A DNA stretch of 64,000 nt from Tanypteryx hageni (taxonomy: Eukaryota; Arthropoda; Insecta; Odonata; Petaluridae), in assembly GCA_028673005.1 (NCBI GenBank), contig CM054114.1, positions 9,579,108 to 9,643,107 of the forward strand, written 5' to 3'. The notes under the pieces were generated by a model. The model saw only the letters and a program-made list of their open reading frames with translations. It was not told the origin of the DNA and did no database searches. This document shows positions 22,983 through 33,963 of the stretch, piece after piece; position 1 is the stretch's first letter; each line of letters opens with the position of its first letter. The position numbers and the translations under genes were made by a program.

Positions 22983-23970
22983 ATGGCGAATCGTTCGGCC
23001 GGGAAAGGGACGTCATGGATAAATGAATTGTCCAAAGACGACGCCATTTCTTACTGTAATCGGTTTGGCTTAGATGCAGGGGGGAGTCTCGATCAATTGA
23101 GGGCGAGGTTAAGGGAATATTGCCATGTGAATGAATCGGCGCAGCAGAGCTTGCCGATGAACGAGGGTGTATTAGAACAATTGTTAAGCAGGTTGGTGGA
23201 TTCGGTGTCAATTAGCCATGGCAGACACACTAGAATCTTTGAGTTATCCAAGCGCACAAATCGCAAACAACTCGCTTTCCCCGGGGAAGAGGGCGAGAGC
23301 GTGGTGTCGTTTTTGGAAAATTTCAAATGCCGCTACGGACAAGGAAATGTGGCATGTTTCCCCTGAATTGCTGAGAGACAAGGCCTTACGGTGGCTTCGG
23401 ATCAACAGAGGTTTGTTTTCGTCTTACGCACGGTTTAAGGACGAACTTCGACTAGCTTATCAACCCGCCGATTACGACATGCGGCTGAAGAAAAATTTAT
23501 TTAACCGAACTCAAGCGAGGAACGAAAGAATAAATGATTTTTTGACCTGCCTTTCTACCATGAATCATCGCCTTAAGAGGCCTTTGTCCGAATCCGAATT
23601 AGTGGATTTGGCATACAGTAACCCGAATCCGGAGTATTTAGGGCAGATTCCCAACATGGAACTTACGTCGATGCGAGGATTGATGCAGTTCGGGAGGAAC
23701 CTCGAAGAGTTGAAATCGAGGCGGGAGATGTATAAGCCACCCCCGCGAGTAGCTGAAATGGTTGACGCCGAATTCGCGTATGAGTCGGGCAGCCTTGTTA
23801 GCGTGGGATCTATTGCGGCGTCCGACAACCCCGAGAGAGTTGCCCATAACGGGTGTTAGAATTGTGGAGATCCCGGTCATTTCTTTCGCCGTTGTGGAAA
23901 ACCAAAGGCGAAGTTTTGCCACCGGTGTGGAAAAATGGGGAAGGTTGCACAGGGTTGTAGTTGCTCGGGA
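22983..23970 (+). pseudogene. gag of the gypsy-type element (frameshifted)
   Basis: It starts at ATG 22983. A SAP-like segment is seen near residues 12-48 ('WINELSKDDAISYCNRFGLD'). A frame change is needed near 23320-23335; the second frame continues with a capsid-like region ('RFKDELRLAYQPADYDMRLK', 'RINDFLTCLSTMN'). A CCHC knuckle follows at about 23850-23900, interrupted by a TAG after its first Cys, then a second, degenerate Cys cluster ('FCHRCGKMG'). It would form the particle shell and package the RNA if intact; it is not intact here. Confidence 0.75.
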
Positions 23971-24159
23971 AATTCCGTGGAGTCGCCCTAGGGCCGCGGG
24001 TTGGTCGTCTCGGAGGCGGAGTTAAACCGCGATACCTGGACAATAAATGGGAAGAGTGGCTCCGGACCGTACGAGATTTCATGGCCCCTGAAGAAGGAGC
24101 GGTCGGTAGTATCGGAAATCGAATGTTTGTTGAGGTGTAGATATACGGCCGAGCATGGC

Positions 24160-24539
24160 CTGCCCTTTTGGACTCCGGTGCCTCGCAAACGGTTCTGAAC
24201 GCTATCGTCGAAGACTGGCTGAGAAGCCTAAACGTCCCCTTTGACACACTCAACCCGGTTGGAAATGGCTGATGGCCGTCAATCCGCAGTATCGAGGGGT
24301 GTGACGCTTCCGGTGTGCGTGGAGAAAAGGGTTGCGTTGACGTCTTGCCGAGCATGCCGTACTGCATTGTTTTGGGAACGGACTTTTTGAAAGCGTTGGG
24401 GGCTAGATTAGATTTCAGCACCTTTACTATCAATATCAATGACGGAAGTGAGGTGCCGATTTTAGCGCCCGAGAGCCCGCCAGAGAGATTTCAAGGGAAT
24501 TTCCAGGAAGCCCCGTTCCGATCCAGGATGCCGCTCTGA
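24160..24539 (+). pseudogene. pol: aspartic protease region
   Basis: The catalytic 'LLDSGASQTVL' motif is at about 24165-24197 (the DSGA codons start at 24171). After a frame change, the second conserved block 'MPYCIVLGTDFLKALG' follows at 24354-24400. Spacing and order are those of retrotransposon pepsin-like proteases that cut Gag-Pol. Confidence 0.7.
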
Positions 24540-24639
24540 TGCGATTCTTGGATCGGGAGTTGAAAATGTTCGAATCAGTTCCCGGGAGAACTGATCGCGT
24601 GAAACACCGGATTGTTTTGGAAAATGCGGTCCCAATTAA

Positions 24640-25211
24640 CGATATAATCCGGTGTCTCCTGTAATTCATGGCTTGATCAATGAACAAGTCGACAGGATGC
24701 TGGCGACTGGGGTAATTGAACCACCGAAGAGCTCGTGGTCCTCCCCCGTCATCCTAATTCCTAAGAGAGACGGTTCAAGGCGGTTCGTCGTTGATTTCCG
24801 GAAGGTGAATAGCGTAACCAAGAAGGATGCGTATCCGGTGCCGTACATTTCGAACATACTAAATAAGTTGCGGGCGGGAAAATTCGTATCCACCTTGGAT
24901 CTTGAGAAGGGTTATTGGCAGGTGGAGCTTGAGGACGAAAGCAAGGAAGTCACCGCATTCACGATCCCGGGGAGGGGGCTCTTCCATTTCAACGTAATGC
25001 CATTTGGGCTGCATAGCGCGGGGGCGACGTTCCAACGCTTGATAGATCAGGTGATCGGGCCGAATTAGAACCTAACTGTTTCGCTTACCTCGATGATATA
25101 GTGGTCGTGAGCGAGAGCTTTGAAGATCACCTAAGCCACTTACGGGAGGTATTCCGGCGCCTACGGAATGCCGGGTTGAAGATAAATCTTGACAAATGTA
25201 GTTTTGTGGAG
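24640..25211 (+). pseudogene. pol: reverse transcriptase, N-terminal two thirds
   Basis: Motifs: 'VIEPPKSSWSSPVILIPKRD' (entry motif), 'RFVVDFRKVN', 'STLDLEKGYWQVEL' (first catalytic Asp), 'FNVMPFGLHSAGATFQRLID', then after a frame change near 25065 'FAYLDDIVVVSE' (YxDD catalytic pair) and 'LKINLDKCSFV'. This is clearly Ty3/gypsy type. The domain is cut at the thumb, and the RNase H and integrase that should follow are missing. Confidence 0.85.
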
Positions 25212-26039
25212 GATAGGCCGCAAAGTGGTAGACCACCAGTAATCACTCAGGAATTCATCGGAGCTATCCAGCAGTGATTATTGCAGTCGCAGCACAAACC
25301 TGTTTGGCGTTTGTCTCAACAAGCTGGAGATTCATGGGGATCCGTTCATAATGCAATGAAATGTTTGAAGTTACATGCATACCGAGTGAAAGTGGTGCAG
25401 GAGCTTAAGCCAACGGACACAGAAAAGCGCCTTCATTACTGCCGGTGGTTTAAGAATTTAATTCGAAACAATGTCGCCATTCTGGAAATGACTTTCTTTA
25501 CAGATGAGGCGTGGTTCCATTTAAGTCGTTACATAAATTCTCAGAACACACGAGTTTGGTCTGCAGAAAATCCCCATGCTTTATATGAGGTTCTGCTGCA
25601 TTCTCAGGAAGTCGGCGTTTGATGTGCCCTATCTCGTTGGAGAGTTGTGGGTCCTCTGTTTTTCGAGTCCACGGTAAATACTGCAGCATACAGAGATATT
25701 GTCCAACAGTTGGTGGCATTGCTGGAACCGGATGAATGTTACATCTGGTTTCAGCAGGATGGCGCAACAGGCCACCCTGCTAATGAAACCATGGACATGC
25801 TCAGAGACTTTTTTGATAATCGCCTAATCTCTAAGAACCTCGGGCCACCACGCTTCCCGGATTTAACTTCACATGATTTTTTTGTGTGGAGTTATTTCAA
25901 AGAACGAGTTGATAAAGACAACCCCCATACATTGGACGATCTGAAGCAGAACATCATGCAGGTAATAGATGCAATCAATCCTGAAATGCTGAGACGCGTG
26001 TCATGGAATATGTGTAAGCATGTGGAATTGTACCTGTAG
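25212..26039 (+). pseudogene. mariner transposase, catalytic part with two in-frame stops
   Basis: One frame: the 'GRPPVIT' linker, second DNA-binding region, then 'MTFFTDEAWFHLSRYINSQN' (first catalytic Asp), 'WFQQDGATGHPAN' (second Asp) and 'FPDLTSHDFFVWSYFKERV' (third Asp). TGA codons occur at 25275-25277 and 25620-25622. The second-to-third Asp spacing is 38 residues by my count. The motif style resembles insect families usually classed DD41D, with three residues lost near 'SKNLGPP'. The protein ends 'KHVELYL' at 26039, just inside the right TIR. Confidence 0.82.
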
Positions 26040-26326
26040 GAGAAAGGTGGTCATTTCTGGCACTTACTCTGAACTGTGTCCAGTATTCCAACAACTGTAC
26101 AGCAAAACTAAAATGTATTTTGTGTGAGTAAATTTTCAAAAAAATTTTCAAGTCTGGTGACTTTTTGATTTCTCCAATAGATACAATACATTGTCAAACT
26201 TCGAGTCTGGCGACTTTGTGGACACCCTGTATATGCAGTTTATTGCTCATTCTGATTTATAAAAATTCTGCACAGGTGGCATAATAAGTCCTCCCACTGC
26301 CAGTCAAAAATAAAAAAGATCACAAC

Positions 26327-26810
26327 TTGAACAAAGCAGTGGTAAATGTGAATTTGAGAGATCAAAAACTTAAGCCTTACCTCTTAGAACAAACAAATCA
26401 CAAGTGGTTCATCAAATTATTTAAACATCTTTTAAACGTTTCAGTTCATAATGCATTAATAATGTATAATAGTTGCCAACATAAAATGGACCATCTGAGT
26501 TTTTATTTAACTTTTATACAACAACTCTGACAAAAATGGGTGCACTTCGTAGTCAGTGTGTGCCAGACAACCATCTCTAAATCCATCACCACACCATTAA
26601 GTTGAGAGGTATTTCATCGAAAGATTAACCACCAATGGGAAAAATATCAAAACCCCAAAGATGTGCAGTGTGCTCAATTAAAGGTAAGAGGAAAGACATG
26701 GTGTACTGGTGTCAATACTGTGATGTAGGCCTATGTTTAGAAGCTTGCTTCAAAATTTACACACACAATTGTACTTTTATAAATTCATCAAAATTAGAAG
26801 AGTAAATTTT
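26327..26810 (+). pseudogene. piggyBac transposase remnant, C-terminus
   Basis: Positions 26327-26530 read 'HKWFIKLFKHLLNVSVHNAL' and '...DHLSFYLTFIQQL', the helical part near the end of piggyBac transposases. After stops, 26650-26805 gives the Cys-rich domain: 'RCAVCSIKGKRKDMVYWCQYC', then 'LCLEACFKIYTH'. This zinc-binding C-terminal domain recognises the element ends. The catalytic Asp region is absent. No TTAA-flanked ends were identified. Confidence 0.8.
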
Positions 26811-27289
26811 AAAAAACAGTAAAATATTTAATAAATTTATCATACACTGTCCTATAACATATTTAAAATTTTTATAAAATTTTATTTGCATTTGATGAAG
26901 AGGAAAAGTGTTTTATAAGACATGGTAGGCATGATAATTTTCAAGAACTTTACTTCTGCAAATAGGGCCTGCATGTGCAGAAATCCCAATGTGCTTGAGG
27001 AGTGGCCAACCTTTTTTTAATGCAGACCTATAAAACAGATATTTTGGTGGGCCACTATTCTATTATCCTTAACATCTGGTTTAAATTGATAGCTTAAGCT
27101 AATTTAAATTATGCCAAAAATAAACGAATGCTAAAAACAATAACATACTAAAAATATTTATTTAAATGACATTTGAAATATTAATTGAAATATGAGAAAG
27201 TAATAAATATTGATATAAATATCTCAATGTCATTTTTAAATTTGCTTTTCAGTTAACAATTTCTCAATATTAGGACTGATTTAAAAAAA

Positions 27290-27701
27290 AAGAGGCAGAC
27301 TGCCCACATGAGTGTCTGTTAAAACATCTATATTTCTTTTTTAACAAAGTTCATTGTCAAAAACATCTTTTCACAAACGTAAGTTGATCCAAATTTGCAC
27401 AAAAAATGCACTGCATGGTCATTCAGTTTGGGGTAGTTGTTTTTGGAACAAATTTCCAAAAGGCTTTAAAAATTGGGGAAGTTGGTGACTCACAAAACTC
27501 GAGAAATTTTGCTACGAGGCTTGAGTGATTCTTAACATCAGCAATTTCCAATTGGATTTTTGGTCGATATTTCTGTATTTCGCTATCCAAAACAGAGAAT
27601 GGATTTAGGAAGAGAGAGATGTTTTTTCTTTCAGATTCAGTCTTTGAAACAGGAGCTAAACAAATCATATAGTGCTGAAATAGCATAATAATACCTAACA
27701 A
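27290..27701 (-). pseudogene. hAT transposase fragment (GTF2I-repeat-domain-2-like family)
   Basis: The minus frame contains 'ISLFLNPFSVLDSEIQKYR', 'KIQLEIADVKNHSSL' and 'FWKFVP'. After a stop and a frame change it continues with 'FGSTYVCEKMFLTMNFVKKE', the block that precedes the dimerisation motif in this hAT group. Multiple stops show that it is dead. Confidence 0.72.
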
Positions 27702-27724
27702 AGTTCAAACAAATTATATACTTC

Positions 27725-27850
27725 CTGGGACATTAAGCATTTGCCCCCTTGGTGCTCTTCGTAAAGAATAGGCTAGTGCTGGCACTGGGTTTCCCTCCTC
27801 CCTTATGTATGTGTTCGGTGTGGTAGGAGTAATGGCTATAATAATCCAAG
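27725..27850. repeat. Dispersed repeat copy A, SINE/LINE tail-like
   Basis: Shares 'GCCCCCTTGGTGCTCTT', 'AGGCTA.TGCTGG', 'GTTTCC' and 'AATAATCCAAGA' in order with 47826-47955. It is nested in the hAT element interval. The second copy is preceded by 'CCTTCAGAAGGGACGTTAAG', a tail shared by several arthropod SINEs and LINEs. Confidence 0.65.
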
Positions 27851-28080
27851 AAATTCCATAAAAACAAACAAACTATTACTTTCACTTGAAAAACGTTTTA
27901 TAATTGAAGTGGAAAAACATGCGCATTATATTAACGGGCAGAAAGAAGAGGATCAGAACAAAGGTCAGATTTAGGTTTTGGTTTCAATCGGGCCAAAAAT
28001 ATTTTTTTCAGTTGAGTACTAGACTGTCTACTGCAGGCCATAGCAAATGTTGCCATGGGTTGGCCACCCCTGGGTTAAGA

Positions 28081-28960
28081 TGTTAAATGGATTTTTCCCA
28101 ATATCAAGTATGGGAGAAGCAGCACAATCTACTTGCCTCTTTTTCTCAATAGTATACTTTTAATTGGTTAATGTATGTTGGTAATCGACATGTTCGAAAA
28201 AATTATAATATTTGTAGAATGATATGGATACAGTGATGAATTTAAACATATGAATATGTGGACTTGCACATTTTTGTTTGCACTATAAATCAAATTTGCT
28301 GCATCATAGAAAATAATACACATTTACATTGTGTCAGATATGCAAACCAAACAGGATTATTTTAAAATTAACATAATGCTTCAGAGAAAATTGGGTAGCA
28401 TGCAGACTTTTAAGTCGGTTATTTGCTGTCACAGTCTATTGGATAATCGTTCCTATTTTATTATGTGGGACAGATTTTGAGATTAATTTGGTTTGTTAGA
28501 GCTTACAGGTTTCTATTTATTTTCACCATGGGGACTTCCATTGACTCTTCTTTAAGATCACCAGCAGATCATAGCAATATAAATATAACGAAGTGAAAAA
28601 ATTATAAATATAATGACTTATGTTCTTCATTTAGAAAAGTAATGACAACTTTTAAAATAAATTTGATAATATTTGGAATTTACTGTTTTTCTCCTTATCT
28701 CATGTGTAGAATGCTTCAATTCCTCTATTCTGAAGCATACTTCAAGTCCAATTAACTACGACAATTATGAGACTAATCATTCCAAAACAGCAGGATACGT
28801 AAAAATCTCTATCTTTTTAGGGCCATATAGCATTCATCATCATCATGGGTTGTATATAGTAAATTGTATCGATCCATTAAAAGCTTATTAAATTATTCCA
28901 TTTTCATGTCCTTTTATTTCCATAGCATTAAATATCCTACACAGCTAGGGTGTTCAGACG
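28081..28960. other. Intergenic AT-rich DNA
   Basis: No gene or element recognised. Confidence 0.55.
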
Positions 28961-28969
28961 ACTCAGTTT

Positions 28970-30485
28970 TCTGTGTATTACAAAAAAAAAATTTCAGGAT
29001 GCACACTTGTCCTGGTTTCTGGGTTGCTGTCACTATGTAAAGTAGTTCAAAAATCGAATTATAGAATGGAAAATTTAGCACAGATACAAAGAGATAGTAA
29101 GAGGAAATGTCAAAATGCATCTTCTTTCTCCTCTCACTTTTTAGTAAATGTATCATTGAAATGTGAAATTTTCCCCCAACTGAAAATAGCTAAAGTTGTA
29201 CCTGCAAAAGTTTTTGAGGGCATAATGTAGGTACTCAAGAATAATGTCCTTCATACAAAAATTCAATAATCTTTCAGATTCCCTATTTGGTTTTCTCAAG
29301 GGGAAATCGACTGAAACTGCCATCTAAAGATTCATTAACTCAATTCTTTTTGCCATGGATAGACACGAGAATCCAATTGGCATTTTCTAGGATTTATCCA
29401 AGGCCTTGGACTCTGTAGATCATATACTCCTATACAAACTCAAATTGTATGGTATTACAGGTGCAGCAAACAATTGGCTTCAATTCTATCTTTCCAATAG
29501 GACATAGTATCTATTTATATGTTGTCATATCAATCTAAATGTACTTCTAATTATTTGGCTATTACAAGAATGTACCTCAGGGATCAACATTGGGGCCTCT
29601 TCTATTTCTCCTTTACATCAATGACCTTCCATCATACTTAAGACTGTGGGGACCTCTTCATGTATGCAGATGATACTAATCACCTCCTCAAAAATTTTAA
29701 TGACATTCCTGGTGACACTCAACGTGCCACCGATAAAATGGGAAACTTATGCAATGATAACTGTTTTTACTAACAAAAATAAGTCAACCTTCATACAATT
29801 TCAACCTTACCAGAAAAAGTTAATGTCCTCTCCCCTTTTAGAAGTTGCTAACACCACCTTTGTATGTTCGTCAGTATCCAAATTTCTTGGAATTCAAATT
29901 AATGAATCCTTATGTTGGGATAATCACATCAACTATTTGTGTTCCAAAGTTGCTTCTGGCTGTTTCCTTTTAAGAAGACTTTTGTCTTTAACCAATCTAA
30001 GCATCGCACTATATATCATGCATATATATTTAGCATGAAATAGCAGCCTGGGGCCATTCTCATCACACACTCAGATTATTTCAGCTGCAAAAGTGGGCTG
30101 TCAGAATTCTAAGCCAAGCACCTAACCTTTCTAGTTACCGAAGCCACTTAAAATCCCTCTACCTTCTTACCTTACCTTCAATTTATCTCTACTATGGAAT
30201 TGTACTTGTCAAAGAACCCAGTAGTTTATTTCAACTACAAGTCAATAGTGACATTCATAACCACGGTACCAGGAGGCAAGAGTTTAGAACTGCTCCTCAC
30301 CAAGTGAAAATGCTTAGCTTTAGTCCATCACATGCTGGAATCAAGTTCCTTAACAAAACTACCATTAAAGATAAAGGAAGTTAGCAGCCTAACCTTGTTC
30401 AAAAAAAGGCTGAAAGAAGTTTTAATTCTGTTGAAGAATTCCTATGTAAATAGCTCTATTGAAAATGTAGCAATTGTGTAATACT
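28970..30485 (+). pseudogene. Decayed LINE reverse transcriptase
   Basis: Fragments in shifting frames: 'CEIFPQLKIAKVVPAKV' (29160-29220), 'DSLFGFLKGKSTETAI', '[20 protein letters not shown]' (catalytic Asp block), a degraded Asp-Asp region near 29655-29680, then 29820-30040 'SVSKFLGIQINESLCWDNHI' and further downstream 'WAVRILSQAP', 'HGTRRQEFRTAPH' and 'AGIKFLN'. This is the order of CR1/Jockey-type reverse transcriptases and their C-terminal extension. Many stops and shifts make it an old copy. The C-terminal part is of the same general kind as the LINE at 15-416. Confidence 0.75.
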
Positions 30486-31594
30486 TTTAGACGAACTTGT
30501 TATTAATTAAATTTTTAACTAATTATATTATATGGGTATTTATTTTGTATTTTTGATGTTTCTGTATTATATTTCGTGACCTGTCCTATACTTGTGTATG
30601 CTAGTCCTGGGGCCAATAACATTATTATTTTCCCTTGCCAAAGGGCCGATCCAGATTGGGGCAACTGCCTCCCCCAGTGGAAGCCCATACGTACAATACA
30701 TTCGCAAATATAATTAGGTAAGCCTTTTGTATTTGGCATTAGTGCTGTTTAAGAACTAATGATAAATAAATGAATCAACATACAGGTGCTAGAAAATTTG
30801 GATCTAAGAAGAGGATTTGAATGGATTTTAAAGAGTATTTAATACAACATATAATCATGAATACATTAGCTTCACGGTTGTGGATTGAAAGAACATTCTT
30901 TTAACTCAGGCAATCAAGATCGTTTTGCCAGCATTATATCTAATTTAATAATTAAAGCCAATACAACTGGAAGTTATCAGACAATCACATTTATCTACTT
31001 CGCAAACAGTTGCCCTTTCATTGTAATATTAAAAAAAAAACTTTTTTCGTATATTTCGGGTCTTATTTAAATGTTAATTTATCCATGCGAGCTTTGAAAA
31101 CTTAATTCCTAAGCTGGTTAAGTAAATAAATATTTTTTGCACCGTTGGTAAGAAATGATGTTAACAAAAAACTAGCGTAGAAATTTTTTACATTGTGGAA
31201 CGTACACATAAGACCGTCTATAATTAATCATTATGAAGGAAAAAATTTAAGTTTGAACGTTGATGAAAGTTTATGGTACTCATCGAGAATTCAAACGGGA
31301 AATAATATCAAATACCTCACCATCGTCCCAAGTGTTAAAGATATATGCGGAATGTCTATCTCATCATACGAGTGAAAAATTTTACTGCAGAATATTGCCG
31401 CATGGTTGTCTTTTGTTTCAGTGTTTCTCATAGAGGTTCATGGGAGTGTTTACCTTAAATAGGCAGAGAACTGCAGTCATATAACTAGGCATTGAATGGG
31501 GAGAGAAGGAGGTAACTTCTGACTTTTATATTTATATTTACCATAGTTCATTGAGAAATTGTTTTATGTTGTTATTTAAATCCCTATAGCTAAT
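30486..31594. other. Intergenic AT-rich DNA upstream of the TTLL5 gene
   Basis: No gene recognised. The TTLL5 promoter should lie in or near here or in 31.6-33.7 kb, but I see no clear core promoter motif that I would assert. Confidence 0.45.
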
Positions 31595-31624
31595 ATGCAA
31601 GTAGCTATACCGGCTTCCATGAAG
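31595..31624 (+). CDS. Speculative first coding exon of TTLL5
   Basis: ATG at 31595 begins a 10-codon run (MQVAIPASMK) that ends exactly at a donor (AAG|GTAAAC, 31625). It would join in phase 0 with the exon at 33704. No homology supports it; the alternative is that translation starts at ATG 33710. Confidence 0.25.
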
Positions 31625-33703
31625 GTAAACGTGTTTAATTTTTACGAGTTTTTATTATAACTTGTTAGCCGATGTTGTTTCGTCATCATATTTTGTCGTA
31701 TTATAACATACGTTAGGAAATTTTGTGTGAGCCTAGGCATTCGTTATACTGTGGCCTATTTATATTTAGAAAGCGTATCATTAGAGCATGACATTGACAG
31801 ATGTTCAATCAGTTAAGAATATTACTCGTTGATCGGAGCTTAGGTTGTATTAAAATAAGTGTTAAGTTTGCCTTTACCTTGTAATTGAGGTCGTTTCCGT
31901 TCCAATTTATTTTATTCTGTCGGTTTCCCATATTTATGTTCGCGAATAGAAATATCGGAGAAAATGGTCATTTTTTGAATGTTTTTCTGTTACGTAATTA
32001 CATAAGAGTTAAGCAGAAAGCCTTTGTTGTACGTGAGAAAATTGTATTATGTTATCCCTATTGATGTTACAGTGAAATATTTTTTTGCAAGCATTTGTTG
32101 TCTTTTTTGATTTTTACGCGCTTCTCGTTGTCGTCCTTCGTGCTCGTAATGAAATAATTTCGTTTTTTATGTAAAATAAAATTCTTTTCTCACATAGGTT
32201 TAAATTCTTGCGAGAATTATGCCTTTCCTTATACAATATATAATCGGCTTAAGAAAAAAATAAAGCTGTTGGATCGACCAAACCCGGAAGCTATTTCTTG
32301 GGGGATGGTTTGGATTCAAGGCGCTTATAGCCTTCAAATTTGGTGACCAAGCCCCGCCCATTGAATTTATAGGGCGATACAAACTTCCTGGTGCCTATGA
32401 CCCCATCAATATTGAGTTATTTATATATGTCAGTTATTTTTATTTCGCGTGTTAAAGATAATAATCTTCTCACCGCTTCCCCCAAATTTGAATAAGTCAG
32501 TGCATATATTTATGCTGTAAGGAATACTTCGACTACTGCCAGTAAAAATTCTTATAAAGAAAGATATCGGGGCATTGAAGCAATTGTGGATTATTCGAGA
32601 AGGCCGAAAGGAAAGTGAAAAATATAAAAAAGTAATGTAGTAGAAGTATAATTATTTGTGGAGTGGATTTAAGAAAGCAGCGGAAACATTTAGAATAGTA
32701 TATGGTTCAGAAAAATAAGCAGATAATAAGAGGAACTAGCAAATGAAAGACGGGTATTGAAGAAAGTTCTGGTTTATAGATGAAATTTCAATTTTCGGAA
32801 TTAAGTATAAATTAATGACATTTATTGATTTCGAGATTTTCTTATATATTGGTGATCTACTGTCAGATATAGAGGTTTTTCTTAGCCTCCTTTAGTATTT
32901 GCCAAACTATTTCAAAATATGCGCCAAACACAAAGATGATGAGTGCCATTTATCCCTGAAGAGAACAGTTTAACTATAATTGTTTAATTACACATTGATC
33001 TTATTTGTAGTGCAGTTAATAACATACCGTGATTGTATACAGGGTTGCCTTAAGGCATTTGGAGGCCATGGACCCTAACTTTCTTGAGCTGCCCCCATTT
33101 GCAGAGCACATCTTATTAGTAAAATGTTTGTATTGATTGTAAAATGATGTGATGGTTACTACCTATCTGATTTCGTAGAGAAAAACAATACACAGTATTA
33201 CACTATTTAGGGGGTGGGTGGTATAAAGACATACTGGAAAAATTAAAATATCAAATAAACAAAAAGTATAAATTCACGATTTCATATTAATATTTATTAA
33301 AAATTCATTGTAACCAAATAGGCTGTTTTTTCTGTTTCTTTCTTCATGTCTAATAGTTCTAAAGTACATATTTCTGACCACCATCTCGACTTCTTTCTTT
33401 TATTAAATTTAAAAACATTAGATTTTCATTTGAATTTCATTATGTGAAGTAGATGGACTTTTCTAGTTATCATAAGTCTGCCTTTTCTGGTCAGCTTATC
33501 CTGATTTTTTAAAAAAATTTCCTCTTCCTTTCTTTACATCATTGTTCAAATTGCTCTTAACATTATTTCATGTTTAAGTTATTTTACAGAATTTATAATT
33601 TGCATTTTATCATTGTTTTATGTTCTTTTGAACAATATTTTGGTTATTGCTGTAAAATTATCATTGAACTTGATATTTTATACTTAACTCCTCATTCTTA
33701 AAG
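31625..33703. other. Possible first intron or upstream region of TTLL5
   Basis: AT-rich. A slightly GC-richer patch at 32,270-32,400 is not recognised. No gene is supported. Confidence 0.4.
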
Positions 33704-33963
33704 GTAGTGATGCAGGTGGAACCCCTCCACGAAACTCCCACCCTAGGGAGGATTGTTCCCTCGGAAGAAGGGGTGCTTACCGAAATTGTATCAACCACCA
33801 TCAATGATGATTTAGCCAGCAGTCTTGTGAACCCCAGAGATGGTTGTGAAGAAGAAAATAAAGATTCACCAAGGAAGTTGGTAGAAGAAAATTTGACATC
33901 AGGCAAAATCATAGATGATGCTGGTTTGAATAATGAACAGCTGAGCAAGAATAAAACTGAAGT
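33704..33963 (+). CDS. TTLL5: TTLL5 exon 1 of 12 (first supported)
   Basis: Begins after 'TTCTTAAAG' and ends at donor GTAAGT (33964). ATG at 33710 starts '[20 protein letters not shown]'. The segment is acidic, low in conservation and probably disordered. It ends with two bases of a Val codon completed by the next exon. No in-frame stop lies between the acceptor and the ATG, so an upstream coding exon is possible. Confidence 0.7.

Larger units (their letters stand above)
22359..25211 (+). mobile_element. Ty3/gypsy-type LTR retrotransposon, 3'-truncated
   Basis: Order: 5' LTR, primer binding site, gag, protease, reverse transcriptase. It stops abruptly after 'LDKCSFVE' in the reverse transcriptase and joins mariner sequence at about 25212. 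RNase H, integrase and the 3' LTR are absent. Frameshifts and stops break gag and pol. GC content is higher than that of the neighbourhood. The insertion is inside the mariner transposase gene. The missing 3' half implies a later deletion that also took a little mariner DNA. Confidence 0.85.
22015..26229 (+). mobile_element. mariner-type DNA transposon split by an LTR retrotransposon
   Basis: Long terminal inverted repeats, about 60 bp, start 'CAGGGTGCCCACAAAGTCGC' on the left and match the reverse complement of the right end ('...GACTTTGTGGACACCCTG'). TA flanks both ends (22013-22014 and 26230-26231). The transposase is in two pieces, 22199-22358 and 25212-26039, separated by the insert at 22359-25211. 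Removing the insert leaves about 1.36 kb, a normal mariner size. Confidence 0.88.
26997..28072 (-). mobile_element. hAT element with GTF2IRD2-like transposase remnant
   Basis: The ends 'GAGGAGTGGCCAACC' (left) and 'GGTTGGCCACCCCTG' (right) form a hAT-type inverted repeat. The interior carries a minus-strand transposase remnant. No clear 8-bp target duplication was found, so the limits are from the TIRs only. Confidence 0.7.

Noticed and set aside
28835..28850. CRISPR-like or other short regular repeats
   Set aside because: Only a few CAT triplets; no spaced repeats anywhere in the window, and the DNA is eukaryotic.
33661..33948. Minus-strand 95-residue frame
   Set aside because: It is the shadow of TTLL5 exon 1 on the other strand.
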